Source: Baffinella frigidus
Taxonomy: Eukaryota; Cryptophyceae; Cryptomonadales; Baffinellaceae
NCBI GenBank assembly: GCA_026770585.1
Contig: MU646687.1
Location: forward strand, 308,277 to 324,154
Length of the DNA stretch: 15,878 nt
Direction: 5' to 3'
Every line of letters starts with the position of its first letter. Position 1 is the first letter of the stretch. Shown here piece by piece: positions 1-6,440 of this stretch. The notes under the pieces were generated by a model that had not been told where the DNA came from, did not search any database, and saw nothing but the letters and a program-made list of their open reading frames with translations. The position numbers and the translations under genes were made by a program.

Positions 1-185
<185 letters not shown>

Positions 186-247
186 AACGTACCTGGACTC
201 TAGGCGTGTAGTGAAACAGGGAGATTGCGAATCTGGACTTGAGGCAC

Positions 248-352
248 CTTGAGGGCGTGGCAGAACAGAAGCACGCGGATGTCCGAAGGGTCCTCCGCCA
301 AGTCCCGAGACCCGAAACTCTGAACCGAAACCCCAGGGGCCTCGTCCGAATC
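248..352 (-). pseudogene. Diverged copy of DCN1-like exon 2 (PONY domain part)
   Basis: Read on the minus strand, 35 open codons (352 down to 248) include GV, RDLAEDPSDIR and LLFCHALK. This aligns without gaps to the better copy at 1393-1500 over its last 30 residues, but the IGVDG core is degenerate (PGVSVQ), so the copy has drifted. It ends CTCAAG|GTGCC, the same phase-0 splice position as the other copy. Its 5' boundary, GAG|GAT, is a weaker acceptor than the CAG of the other copies. Downstream of the exon end, a second potential donor, CAG|GTACGT, lies at about 193-186. The stretch 187-305 is matched by 449-569 as an imperfect direct repeat (about 80% by eye). It could be a diverged functional exon of a tandem-domain protein rather than a relic. 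Confidence 0.5.
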
Positions 353-420
353 CTCGCCCGCGCCAGGCCACAAATGGGAATCCCAAAACGCGACGCTCCG
401 TTCCCCGGTACATCCCGGTA

Positions 421-447
421 ATATATATATATATATATATATATATA
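421..447. repeat. (AT)n microsatellite
   Basis: Thirteen or so AT dinucleotides separate the two direct-repeat copies at 187-305 and 449-569. They occupy the same relative place (just beyond the GTACGT sequence on the minus strand) as the AT-rich tract beside the first copy, so the microsatellite was probably copied with the segment. Confidence 0.9.
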
Positions 448-448
448 A

Positions 449-569
449 ACGTACCTGGGCTCTAGGCGTGTAGTGAAATAGGGAGATTTCGAATTTGGAC
501 GGTAGGCAGCTTGAGGGGGTGACAGCAAAAAGGAGCAAGCGGATGTCCCAAGGGTCGTCGTCCAAGTCC
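449..569 (-). pseudogene. Frameshifted, truncated copy of DCN1-like exon 2
   Basis: The minus strand reads DLDDDPWDIRLLLF and then shifts frame: two extra bases relative to 187-305 destroy the CHALK ending. The exon-end donor is also lost (AAG|CTGCC instead of AAG|GTGCC). The 5' half of the exon (IGVDG part) is missing. The second donor-like sequence CAG|GTACGT is kept at 455-448. These defects make it a broken duplicate of the segment at 187-305. Confidence 0.55.
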
Positions 570-715
570 ACGCGTCATCAAGTCCACGCTTCATAAACCC
601 TACACCTACATTTCCGGGACTTTCCGTTACACGCACAACCACTTAGCAGCGACCCAAGATATTTTGCCCCGGATTCTCGGGGGGGATGCGGTACAACTGA
701 ATCATACTAGTAATA

Positions 716-757
716 TTATCTCAGAAAACGAGTTCTAAAACTCGTTTTCTGAGATAA
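716..757. repeat. Perfect 19-bp hairpin
   Basis: TTATCTCAGAAAACGAGTT at 716-734 is followed by the 4-base loop CTAA and the exact reverse complement at 739-757. A related half-motif, CTCTGAGATAATCTCAT, lies about 60 bases downstream. No terminator or RNA gene context is visible. It may be a minimal foldback element or a structured relic of one. Confidence 0.9.
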
Positions 758-864
758 AATAGTGAAGCACTTGTGTGGTAACTTTCGTTGGCAGGAAAGG
801 CTCTAATAACACATTCTCTGAGATAATCTCATCTCGGACCATACCAGAATCTGCCCTGATGGGA

Positions 865-941
865 AATGGAAATGGATAAGATTCTAGTACGAACCGTTTA
901 GATTGACTGCATCCGTGAAGACCTCGGTGGGTGCTAAGTGG
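865..941 (+). repeat. Dispersed repeat family R2, copy 1
   Basis: A segment of about 75 bases containing GGATAAGATTCTAGTAC, CGTTTAGAT and CATCCGTGAAG. Related copies occur at 2783-2870 in the same orientation and at 4261-4348 inverted. No coding potential was recognised. Confidence 0.8.
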
Positions 942-1160
942 TGTGCAGTTTCCGTTGCTTGAAAAAGGTGGACGAAAGAAGCAGTCCGGGTGTCATGAGG
1001 TCAGGCCCCAGCGTATCCCCTAAGTGGCCAGTGGGCTCATACGCCCTACCGTAGGGCCCTAGGACCTGCCTAGGACCTCTGTTGGGTCTAAGTGGTGTGC
1101 AGTTTGCGTTGCTTGAAAAGGTGGACGACGAAGCAGTCCGGGTGTCATGAGGTCAGGCCC
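930..1160 (+). repeat. Pair of about 80-bp direct repeats (930-1009 and 1084-1160)
   Basis: Both copies contain CTAAGTGGTGTGCAGTTT, GTTGCTTGAAAA, GGTGGACGA and GCAGTCCGGGTGTCATGAGG, with small indels. The 74-bp spacer carries CCTACCGTAGGGCCCTAGGA and CCTAGGACCT, which resemble the palindromic core of the CAGGGGTACC elements found later (for example 8702-8822). The spacer may be a remnant of such an element. Confidence 0.85.
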
Positions 1161-1217
1161 GCCTCGGGCGATGACTCGGGTGATGCCCATCCATCGGGCT
1201 GCTCACTTCACCTTGAG

Positions 1218-1379
1218 TATATATATATATACATATACATATACATACATATATACATATATATATACATATATATATATGTGTGTGTGTGTGTGGGTAT
1301 ATATATGTATATATATATACATTATATACATGTATATATATATATATACATTATATGTATGTGGGTGTGGGTGTGTGTA
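1218..1379. repeat. Compound TA/CATA/GT microsatellite
   Basis: About 160 bases of TA interspersed with CATA, then a GTGTGTGTGTG block, more TATA, and GTGGGTGTGGGTGTGTG. Open frames here (YIYIYI and similar) are low-complexity artefacts. On the minus strand it directly follows the end of the best DCN1-like exon 2, where an intron would lie. Confidence 0.95.
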
Positions 1380-1392
1380 GAAACGTGGGGAC

Positions 1393-1500
1393 CTTGAGGG
1401 CGTGGCAGAAGAGGAGCATGCGGATATCGGTAGGGTCCTCGTCCAAGTCCTCGCACATTTGGACCAGCCCGTCCACCCCGATGCAGTTCTCACCCTCATC
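1393..1500 (-). CDS. DCN1: DCN1-like protein, exon 2 (PONY domain, best copy)
   Basis: DCN1-like proteins help ligate NEDD8 to cullins. Their PONY domain typically begins with an LFxxYK helix followed by an acidic stretch, IG(V/I)DG, a DL and a DPxDI segment leading into LxxAWKxKA. This 36-codon minus-strand exon shows the same order: [32 protein letters not shown]. It is flanked by an acceptor (TGTCTGGGCAG|GAT) and ends phase 0 at CTCAAG|GTCC. Joined to the intact exon at 3824-3946, which ends VEKLFEKYK in phase 0, it restores the family order and spacing. The following PONY helices are not in the window. GTCC is a weak donor, and the roughly 2.3-kb gap to exon 1 is full of broken copies, so expression is uncertain. 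A calmodulin-like EF-hand origin is less likely because of the linked UBA-like tail. Confidence 0.6.
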
Positions 1501-1546
1501 CTGCCCAGACATCAACGATGAGTGCAATTAGCCTTAAGTTGCGAAA

Positions 1547-1603
1547 CAAGTCCTCGCTCAGCCACACCCGCCCGTCCACCCCGATGCACTTCTCACCCGA
1601 GTC
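1547..1603 (-). pseudogene. 5' fragment of DCN1-like exon 2
   Basis: Minus-strand CAG|GACTCGGGTGAGAAG opens 19 codons reading DSGEKCIGVDG...SEDL, a close match to the start of exon 2 with an intact IGVDG. Homology stops after the DL codons. The sequence then continues TTTCGCAACTTAAGG, which the neighbouring fragment at 1741-1797 also carries. The DP-DI-LLF half is therefore missing, and these two fragments arose by duplicating an already truncated exon. Confidence 0.6.
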
Positions 1604-1740
1604 CTGGAATGGTGCACGTGCACGCACGTTAAGTTGACGTGGAATTAACGTTAAGTTGACGTGGAATTAACGTTAGTTTTAAGTTGATGTGTAATTGGCC
1701 GTGGCTTAAGGTGTCGTGGAATTAGCCTTAAGTTACGAAA

Positions 1741-1797
1741 CAAGTCCTCGCACAGCCGCACCCACCAGCCCACCCCGATGCACTTCTCACCCTCCTC
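1741..1797 (-). pseudogene. Second 5' fragment of DCN1-like exon 2
   Basis: Minus-strand CAG|GAGGAGGGTGAGAAG opens 19 codons reading EEGEKCIGVG...LCEDL, then TTTCGTAACTTAAGGCTAAT as in the fragment at 1547-1603. The IGVDG aspartate is replaced by glycine. Between the two lie several short repeats of TTAAGTTGACGTGGAATTAACG (1629-1690). It is a truncated duplicate. Confidence 0.6.
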
Positions 1798-1935
1798 CTG
1801 CCGTGGTGCATTACCGTTAATCCCATCGGGTTTCTTGTGCAATGAAATTTCATTTGCGAAGAACATGCACGTCCACCGCCGCTAAGTTTCCTCTCAATGG
1901 TATCGAGAGACGGCTTTCTTGTAAAGCAACTGACG

Positions 1936-1938
<3 letters not shown>

Positions 1939-1978
<40 letters not shown>
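1939..1978. repeat. (GA)n microsatellite
   Basis: About twenty GA dinucleotides abut the third truncated exon fragment. Confidence 0.95.
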
Positions 1979-1982
<4 letters not shown>

Positions 1983-2033
1983 CGCACAGCCGCACCACCC
2001 CGCCCACCCCGATGCATCGGCGCACCACCCCTC
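1979..2033 (-). pseudogene. Third degenerate fragment of DCN1-like exon 2
   Basis: The minus strand keeps a good acceptor (TTTCATTTCAG|GAGG) and the run TGCATCGGGGTGGGCGG, readable as CIGVGG. The acidic start is scrambled, and the copy ends at the GA microsatellite soon after CTGTGCGAGG. Truncated relic. Confidence 0.45.
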
Positions 2034-2094
2034 CTGAAATGAAATTAACGCTTCAGGGTTTGGGAATGAAACACCGGCAAAAGCCGATGGTGTC

Positions 2095-2232
2095 GAGGGG
2101 TCTCAAACGGAATCAAATGGCATCCGATTTTTTTCGACCCGATCACTGAGGTTTTGACGGGGGTTTGAGCCTTTGAGTCTGCGGTTTGAGACCCCTCACG
2201 GTGTCAACTCCAATGCACTTCCCACCCTCCTC
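2095..2232. repeat. Inverted repeat next to a fourth exon-2 fragment
   Basis: GAGGGGTCTCAAAC at 2095-2108 has its exact reverse complement at 2184-2197. Immediately beyond, 2232-2203 on the minus strand reads CAG|GAGGAGGGTGGGAAG then TGCATTGGAGTTGAC (EEGGKCIGVD), another truncated start of the DCN1-like exon 2 that breaks off at the inverted repeat. The inverted repeat may be a small insertion that truncated this copy; no clear target duplication was seen. Confidence 0.5.
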
Positions 2233-2397
2233 CTGGCGAGAAATCTAGTCCCGGACCTGCATAGATTTAATTTCGGAAACTGTCCATCCAACAGATTTAT
2301 GGTACACACCCAGCTATTTTAAAGCCCTAAACGTACGAGATGGCTCAAACGCCAAGCCAAATCTGAAATTGAATCTATTCAGGAACGCGAAGAAATG

Positions 2398-2567
2398 CCC
2401 CGCGGCACGGTTTACTGAAGCTGCGCACAAGAGCCCGTCACCCCACTGTTAACTAAAAAGCTGCGCACGAGGCACTGTTAACTAAAAAGCTGCGCACAAA
2501 GATCCCCCGTGGCACTGTTAACTAAAACTCTGCGCACGAGTATCCGTCCTGCGGCTGTGAACTGAAC
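2398..2567 (+). repeat. Irregular tandem repeat GCTGCGCAC...ACTGTTAACTAAAA
   Basis: About four units alternate GCTGCGCACRA with CACTGTTAACTAAAAAGC. Unit lengths differ (about 29 to 41 bases) because the spacer between the two halves varies. The outer units are decayed (GGTTTACTGAA, GCTGTGAACTGAAC). Confidence 0.85.
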
Positions 2568-2651
2568 AGGGAGGGTTCATCCCCTAAATGTTAGCTCGGT
2601 CTCAGTCGATTTGGTCTCACAAATTTGGTGGGGCCGGGCTCATGTCCGCTC

Positions 2652-2702
2652 CAAAGTTGACGGATTTGTACCACACACCCAGCTTGTCAACTTGGGAATA
2701 GT
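2652..2702 (+). repeat. 50-bp dispersed repeat R3, founder of an inverted set
   Basis: AAGTTGACGGATTTGTACCA, CACCCAGCTTGTCAACTT and GGAATAGTC recur at 3748-3797 in this orientation and, inverted, at about 3010-3066 and 3587-3640. The inverted copies sit inside larger direct repeats (3003-3125 and 3572-3695) that share AATGCAGAGCCC and ATAGACTGAGACAGAG. Confidence 0.85.
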
Positions 2703-2782
2703 CAGCGAACCCGGCTGAGGCCCACTTAGCAGCGCCCGAGTTCGCCCGAGTTCCTTTTCACCTTGAATGCAAGGTCAAATTC

Positions 2783-2870
2783 CGGTTAGGTTCCAGGGCA
2801 ATGGATAAGATTCTAGTACAAATCGTTTAGATGGACTGTATCCGTGAAGCCCCCGGTGGCTGCTGAGTGG
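2783..2870 (+). repeat. Dispersed repeat family R2, copy 2
   Basis: CCAGGGCAATGGATAAGATT, CTAGTACAAATCGTTTAGAT and TATCCGTGAAGC match copy 1 at 865-941. CCAGGGCAATGG is shared only with the inverted copy at 4261-4348, so copies 2 and 3 are the closest pair. Confidence 0.8.
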
Positions 2871-2945
2871 AGAGCTAGGGAGTGGGACCGTGTATCTCTC
2901 GCAACTCGTGTTTTCAGTCGATTCGGTCTCACCATTCTGGTGAGC

Positions 2946-2975
2946 CTTGTATTTCTCGAAAACCTCGAGGCAAGA
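2946..2975 (-). pseudogene. Short copy of DCN1-like exon 1 end
   Basis: The minus strand reads CLEVFEKYK, matching VEKLFEKYK of the intact exon, but the boundary is AAG|GCTC rather than AAG|GT. Homology fades upstream. Two further decayed copies of the same stretch lie next to it, at about 2888-2915 (CERYTV) and 2981-2996. Confidence 0.45.
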
Positions 2976-3002
2976 GAGTGGGACCTTGTACCTCTGCCTC
3001 AC

Positions 3003-3125
3003 TCAGGTTGCCGGACTATTCTCAAGTTGACATCCCAGGGTTGCGGTACAAATCCGTCAACTTTGGACCGGGAAAGAGCCCAGGTCGAACAAAATGCAGA
3101 GCCCAAATAGACTGAGACAGAGCGA
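3003..3125. repeat. Direct repeat, partner of 3572-3695
   Basis: Both copies contain GACTATTCT(C/T)AAGTTGACA, GGTACAAATCCGTCAACTTT, GGGA(A/G)AGAGCCC and CAGAGCCC(A/G)AATAGACTG. Each begins just after a copy of the exon-1 end and leads into GGGACC or GGGGCCTTGTA, the reverse of another exon-1 end. Whole blocks holding the exon plus flanking DNA were therefore duplicated. Confidence 0.8.
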
Positions 3126-3132
3126 GCGGGGC

Positions 3133-3190
3133 CTTGTATTTTTGAGGAGCTTCTCGATTGCGCCGACGTCGCACGCACGCGGGCGGCCGT
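3133..3190 (-). pseudogene. Copy of DCN1-like exon 1 with frameshift
   Basis: The minus strand reads RACDVGAIEKLLKN, then leaves frame: compared with the intact exon (ACDVAAVEKLFEKYK) one base is missing before AAATACAAG. The boundary is AAG|GCCCC, not AAG|GT. The upstream UBA-like part is absent. It is a 3'-end copy of exon 1 that can no longer be read through. Confidence 0.55.
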
Positions 3191-3211
3191 GTGCAGAAAT
3201 GTTTACACGTT

Positions 3212-3253
3212 TGGTCACGTGTCTCCCCGCTTTTCGGGGGGGGCACGTGACCA
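3212..3253. repeat. Hairpin with CACGTG arms
   Basis: TGGTCACGTG at 3212-3221 and its exact reverse complement at 3244-3253 enclose CCCC and GGGGGGGG runs that can also pair. The arms carry the E-box-like CACGTG, but no promoter context is visible. Confidence 0.85.
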
Positions 3254-3311
3254 ACTCCGTACAAACCGCCTACAACCGACATTTAAAAAGGGTGCTTGGG
3301 CAGCCTCGTGT

Positions 3312-3572
3312 GGCGGGACCTTGTATTGTCGAAATGGGTTCCGCGCGGAATCGAGGTCAGGTCAGGAACGAGCCGGATTTCTCAGAAAATGAACTTTTAT
3401 GCTATCTTAGGCATGCTTTCTATCCCAACATAACATCCCCAACCCATAAGATGTCACAAAAAGGCAAAATTTACCGGAAAATGTTGAATCCGTGCCTGAC
3501 CTGACCTCAACTTTTTCCGCGCGGAGCCCATTTCGACATTATTTCTCGAAGAGCTTCTCGATCGCGCCGATC
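3312..3572 (-). pseudogene. DCN1-like exon 1 copy split by a 207-bp insertion
   Basis: On the minus strand 3572-3536 reads GAIEKLFEK up to GAGAAATA, and 3329-3312 resumes TACAAGGTCCCGCC, the remainder of the codons for YK plus the AAG|GT donor. Between them lies an inverted-repeat element (3328-3535). Without it, the exon end would be as in the intact copy. The in-place sequence reads into a stop after GAGAAA. The upstream part is truncated at GGCGCGATC. Confidence 0.6.
3328..3535. mobile_element. Inverted-repeat (MITE-like) element inside an exon copy
   Basis: The ends are GTCGAAATGGG and CCCATTTCGAC. The arms extend about 40 bases, sharing TCCGCGCGGA and GAGGTCAGGTCAGG in inverted order with a few mismatches and a short indel. 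The interior (3371-3490) is AT-rich, unlike the flanks, and has no gene. Flanks GTATT and ATTATTT suggest a 3- or 4-base ATT or TATT target duplication, although the exact end is ambiguous. No transposase is present, so it is non-autonomous. Confidence 0.75.
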
Positions 3573-3747
3573 AGGTTGGCGGACTATTCTTAAGTTGACA
3601 AGCTGGGTGCGTGGTACAAATCCGTCAACTTTGAACCGGGAGAGAGCCCGGGCCGACCACAATGCAGAGCCCGAATAGACTGAGACAGAGTGGGACAGCG
3701 AACCCGACTGAGGCTAGGGAGCGGGCCCTTGTACTTTTTCGGAACCG

Positions 3748-3797
3748 ATGGTTGACAGATATGTACCACACACCCAGCTTGTCAACTTAGGAATGGT
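3748..3797 (+). repeat. Dispersed repeat R3, second direct copy
   Basis: GTTGACAGATATGTACCACA and CACCCAGCTTGTCAACTTAG match the copy at 2652-2702. It lies just downstream (minus-strand sense) of the intact exon 1, so it would be intronic. Confidence 0.8.
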
Positions 3798-3823
3798 GAT
3801 CCAACCCGGCTAGGGAGCAGGAC

Positions 3824-3946
3824 CTTGTATTTCTCGAAGAGCTTCTCGACTGCGGCGACGTCGCACGCGGGCGGCGGGGGCGAAAACGCCCCAGGGTTGT
3901 CCCAAAACTCCGACAGGGCCTGCCGCCAATTGCAGCCATTATGGGC
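3824..3946 (-). CDS. DCN1: DCN1-like protein, exon 1 (UBA tail and first PONY helix, intact)
   Basis: The minus strand has a convincing acceptor, GTGTGTGTTAG|GCC, with an in-frame stop just upstream (the TAG itself). It then has 41 open codons and an exon end at AAATACAAG|GTCC, phase 0. The peptide begins AHNGCNWRQALSEFWDNPGAF, which matches the last UBA helix of DCN1 proteins (pattern DWxLxxAxxxFFxNP). A proline-rich linker (SPPPPACD) and VEKLFEKYK follow, matching the conserved (L/E)xLFxRYK helix that opens the PONY domain. The next conserved block of the family is IGVDG, which is what exon 2 copies supply. UBA domains bind ubiquitin, and the PONY domain binds cullin and the NEDD8 E2. The first UBA helices must lie upstream and were not found. 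The donor is weak (GTCCTG), and 4212-4241 duplicates part of this exon. Confidence 0.62.
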
Positions 3947-4204
3947 CTAACACACACCGGGCTACAAAGGGATTTTCGGTCCAAATCGGGCCACCTTTCC
4001 GTTACCTTATCCGTAGGAACCCCCCTACGTCCCTACGGGTTGCCTACCGTAGGTCCTAGTCTTATCGCTTAGGGGCCATTCGAAATGCCTTCGAAGTCCG
4101 CTGTGTGGCATGGCTCGAAGCACATCGCAAAAGACCCCCTAGCCCTCAAGGGCTCTACCGCAACATACGATCTCAGATCGGGGCGAGGGGGCATTATGGG
4201 GCCT

Positions 4205-4262
4205 GCCCGCTCCAGGGTTGTCCCAAAACTCCGACAGGGCCGGCTGGAGGGCCACGCACAAC
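4205..4262 (-). pseudogene. Second copy of the UBA-tail part of DCN1-like exon 1
   Basis: 30 bases at 4212-4241 are identical to 3891-3920. The minus strand reads VALQPALSEFWDNPGA, so the frame and the FWDNPG motif are preserved, but NW of the intact copy is replaced. The linker and FEKYK part are missing. The upstream junction runs directly into the inverted R2 repeat. It could be an alternative UBA exon, though truncation is more likely. Confidence 0.5.
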
Positions 4263-4348
4263 TTAGCAGCCACCGGGCACTTCACGGATATAGTCCATGT
4301 AAACTGTTTCTACTAGAATCTTGTCCATTGCCCTGGAATTCTAACCGC
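4261..4348 (-). repeat. Dispersed repeat family R2, inverted copy
   Basis: CTTCACGGATATAGTCCATG and CTAGAATCTTGTCCATTGCC are the reverse complement of the copies at 865-941 and 2783-2870, with scattered substitutions. Confidence 0.8.
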
Positions 4349-4461
4349 GTTTCCCCCGGATATCCGGGGGGAAAGGAACTCGGTCGCTGCTTGGTGGAGG
4401 GTAGGGCTCAGTGCTCAGCCCAGGCCAAAGATAAATTCGGCGTTGGGGGAAAGGCGAATGC

Positions 4462-4616
4462 CTAGCTCTGTCCCAGTAAATTCGGGCTCGCAATTATTTC
4501 GCCCCCCCCGAAATTTCACAGGTGATTTTTGACACCCCCCCCCCATGAAATTTACCTGTGAAATTTCGGGGGGGGCGAAATAATGGCGAGCCAAAATCAA
4601 AGTGGGACAGAGCTAG
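4462..4616. mobile_element. 155-bp palindromic MITE-like element
   Basis: Terminal CTAGCTCTGTCCCA is perfectly inverted at the other end (4603-4616). A second, perfect 31-bp inner pair (4493-4523 and 4554-4584) contains ATTATTTCG, eight Cs and GAAATTTCACAGG. The 30-base loop includes a C-run. There is no coding capacity. Both outer tetranucleotides read CTAG, which may be the target or part of the ends. The whole unit could fold almost end to end. Confidence 0.85.
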
Positions 4617-5440
4617 AAAGCTGGGGGGGGGGACTTGATGGTTCTCTGAAAGCGGGCGATGCGTCGTGCGAATGTTAGAAACAAGTTTGTGCTCCCAGGG
4701 TTTTCACAGGATTTTTCGTGCGGCGAGATCGATGGGGAGGTGGAGGATACGGAGGGAACCGGGAGGGGGGGGGGCGTGACGGGTGGGGGGGGGCGCGGAG
4801 GCGCGGAGGGGGTGGGTCGGTAGGAACCCTAAGGAGAACGGCAGCATGGTGTGTGAAGGAGGGGGGCTTCGCAGGGGCACACTCCTCGGATCGGTCTCAG
4901 TCATGATGCCTTCAAGCGCAGGGATGTTGTGGTTTGGCTCGTGGCTCAGGGATCAGGGCAGGCGGCGCTGGGCGCAGAGGGGACGCACGCACCATCTGCA
5001 CGTTCCAGCCATGGCGGCGCAGACACTTGGCAGCAACATCCGGCCTGCGCCATCGTTCAGGTCATCACTGCCTGCTCCGCAAGTTTAAGAGTAGTCGGGG
5101 TGGGAGTGAACGATACGAAGCACACCAGGTAGGTCGGGCGGTGCTGAGCTGCAGCACCATCCCGGCCGCAACCAGCACGCGACGCCATACGGACCGCTTC
5201 ACCTCGCGACACCCAGCAGACTGAAAAACGCGACGGCCGCCACTCGCGCGAGCTGATGGATCGGCAGAATGGGTCAAGGGGCATTACGCCGCGCTCGTGA
5301 ACTCGGAAAACTGCTGGCATGCGGACTGCTGCCCCGCCGACAACCGACTCATCCTCGCTGTGTCCACCCGCTCCCCACAGCGCCTGCGGTTCGAACTTCC
5401 TCGCCACACCCGTGATTTCGAAAGCTGACGTCAATGGCTC
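4617..5440. other. G-rich region without a recognisable gene
   Basis: The sequence from about 4625 to 4815 is very G-rich, with several runs of six or more G (4622-4632, 4766-4793) that could form quadruplexes. The remainder is moderately GC-rich. Short open frames exist on both strands; the most protein-like is a plus-strand stretch at about 5222-5427 without a start codon, with EWVKGHY and NCWHADCC. I could not assign it to any family. Confidence 0.4.
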
Positions 5441-5449
5441 CACCGCTCC

Positions 5450-5522
5450 GAAATACGAATGTCACATACGAAGATAATCTCACAATACGAAGAGAAACAG
5501 TATACGAAGAGAATCTTCGTAT
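5450..5522. repeat. ATACGAA repeat cluster with hairpin
   Basis: Four copies of ATACGAA, at irregular spacing of 13 to 22 bases, end in the hairpin ATACGAAGA-GAA-TCTTCGTAT (5502-5522). It looks like a small operator-like or replication-type cluster, but no gene adjoins it and no function can be given. Confidence 0.7.
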
Positions 5523-5779
5523 ATACGTTGTATACTCGGTGATATATGACCTATGACTCTGGCTAACGCATGTGGATGGGCTAACAGAGAGGAGCAGACG
5601 GCGATTAGTTAAGTCCTTTAGAACAGCCGAACATGTAGACCGTCGCATGGATAGGTGGGGTATGAGCCTGAGAGGACGACGACATGTCGCATAAGGGTAA
5701 GCTAGGGACGTGCTGCCGCGCAACTGTAGGTGGAGGCGAATCGCTAAGAGTAGCTGTACCTAGGTTGACCCTAACGGAG

Positions 5780-6060
5780 ACGAGCCGCTCCCCATGTGTC
5801 TTTGCACAGCTACATTCTGTACAGCCTGGGGAAAATCCCTGCACATCCACCTTTCTCTCTCACTTTGGCTGGCTTTTAGGGGTCGAGCTGCTTTACAACA
5901 TTTATGTAAAGCAACTCTGGCTGATGCGTCTTTGGTGTCTGACTCATTTCTCCTCACACACATCGTACGTTGGGGGAAATCTATACACATTCACCTCTCT
6001 CGCTCTCTCGCTCGCTGACTTCCGTACATTGGGAGAAACCTCTACATGCGTTTGGTTTGA
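5780..6060. repeat. Degenerate repeats of a GGGGAAAATCCCTGCACATCCAC unit
   Basis: Three diverged copies lie at about 5825-5865, 5968-6005 and 6028-6056: TGGGGAAAATCCCTGCACAT, TGGGGGAAATCTATACACAT and TGGGAGAAACCTCTACATGC. The first two run on into CTCTCTC tracts. On the minus strand the units read DFPQ preceded by RERWMCR or CI, so they may be decayed exon duplicates. A small inverted repeat, GCTTTACA/TGTAAAGC, lies at 5890-5912. No gene was recognised between 5440 and 6270. Confidence 0.55.
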
Positions 6061-6129
6061 CACCTCACACCCCCACACAATCCCTCTCACCTTGTGAGGT
6101 ATTCGTGATTGAAGCTCTTAAACTTCAAC

Positions 6130-6175
6130 CATGGGATACCATGAGCCTCATTAAGGCTGACTTGGGTTCGGTGTG
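6130..6175 (+). repeat. Repeat module B, plus copy
   Basis: GATACCATGAGCC, AAGGCTGACTTGGG and TTCGGTGTG match, inverted, the sequence at 11161-11208 with about five differences. Confidence 0.85.
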
Positions 6176-6278
6176 TGTGGCGAGTGCGATCCTTTTGGGT
6201 TAACTCAAAACACCCCAAGAGAGCCACCCTTTATCCCCTCTTCACGAGCCTCTGCACTGGAGAGCTAAACGCGATCCG

Positions 6279-6370
6279 AAAGCAAAAATGCTTTCTCTGC
6301 AGATCCCTTCTACGGAACGGCGTGTCGTTGGGCTATGTTGGGAGCATTTAAAACCTAAAGGACCTAAAGG
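6279..6370 (+). repeat. Repeat module A, plus copy 1
   Basis: Holds ATGCTTTCTCTGCAGATC, ACGGAACGGCGTGTCGTTGG, TATGTTGGGAGCATTTAAAA and CCTAAAGGACCTAAAGG. A second plus copy lacking the left part lies at 7319-7366, and an inverted full copy lies at 11219-11306. It ends at the 16-bp palindrome GGGTAGGTACCTACCC (6369-6384). Confidence 0.9.
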
Positions 6371-6440
6371 GTAGGTACCTACCCCCAGAGTCATATATCA
6401 CCCTACGAGCTCGTACCCTCTGTTCGCACACAGCAGGGTT

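Noticed and set aside
1092-1397. Frames with YIYIYI or IYTYTY peptides, also 139-642
   Set aside because: Translations of TA/CA microsatellites. The only informative parts are the DCN1-like exon copies on the minus strand.
4718-4906. Glycine/arginine-rich frame (GGGGYGGNREGGG)
   Set aside because: It is a translation of G-runs and has no other protein signal.
5380-5405. GGTTCGAAC resembling a tRNA T-arm
   Set aside because: The flanking bases do not pair as a T stem and no anticodon or acceptor arm fits.
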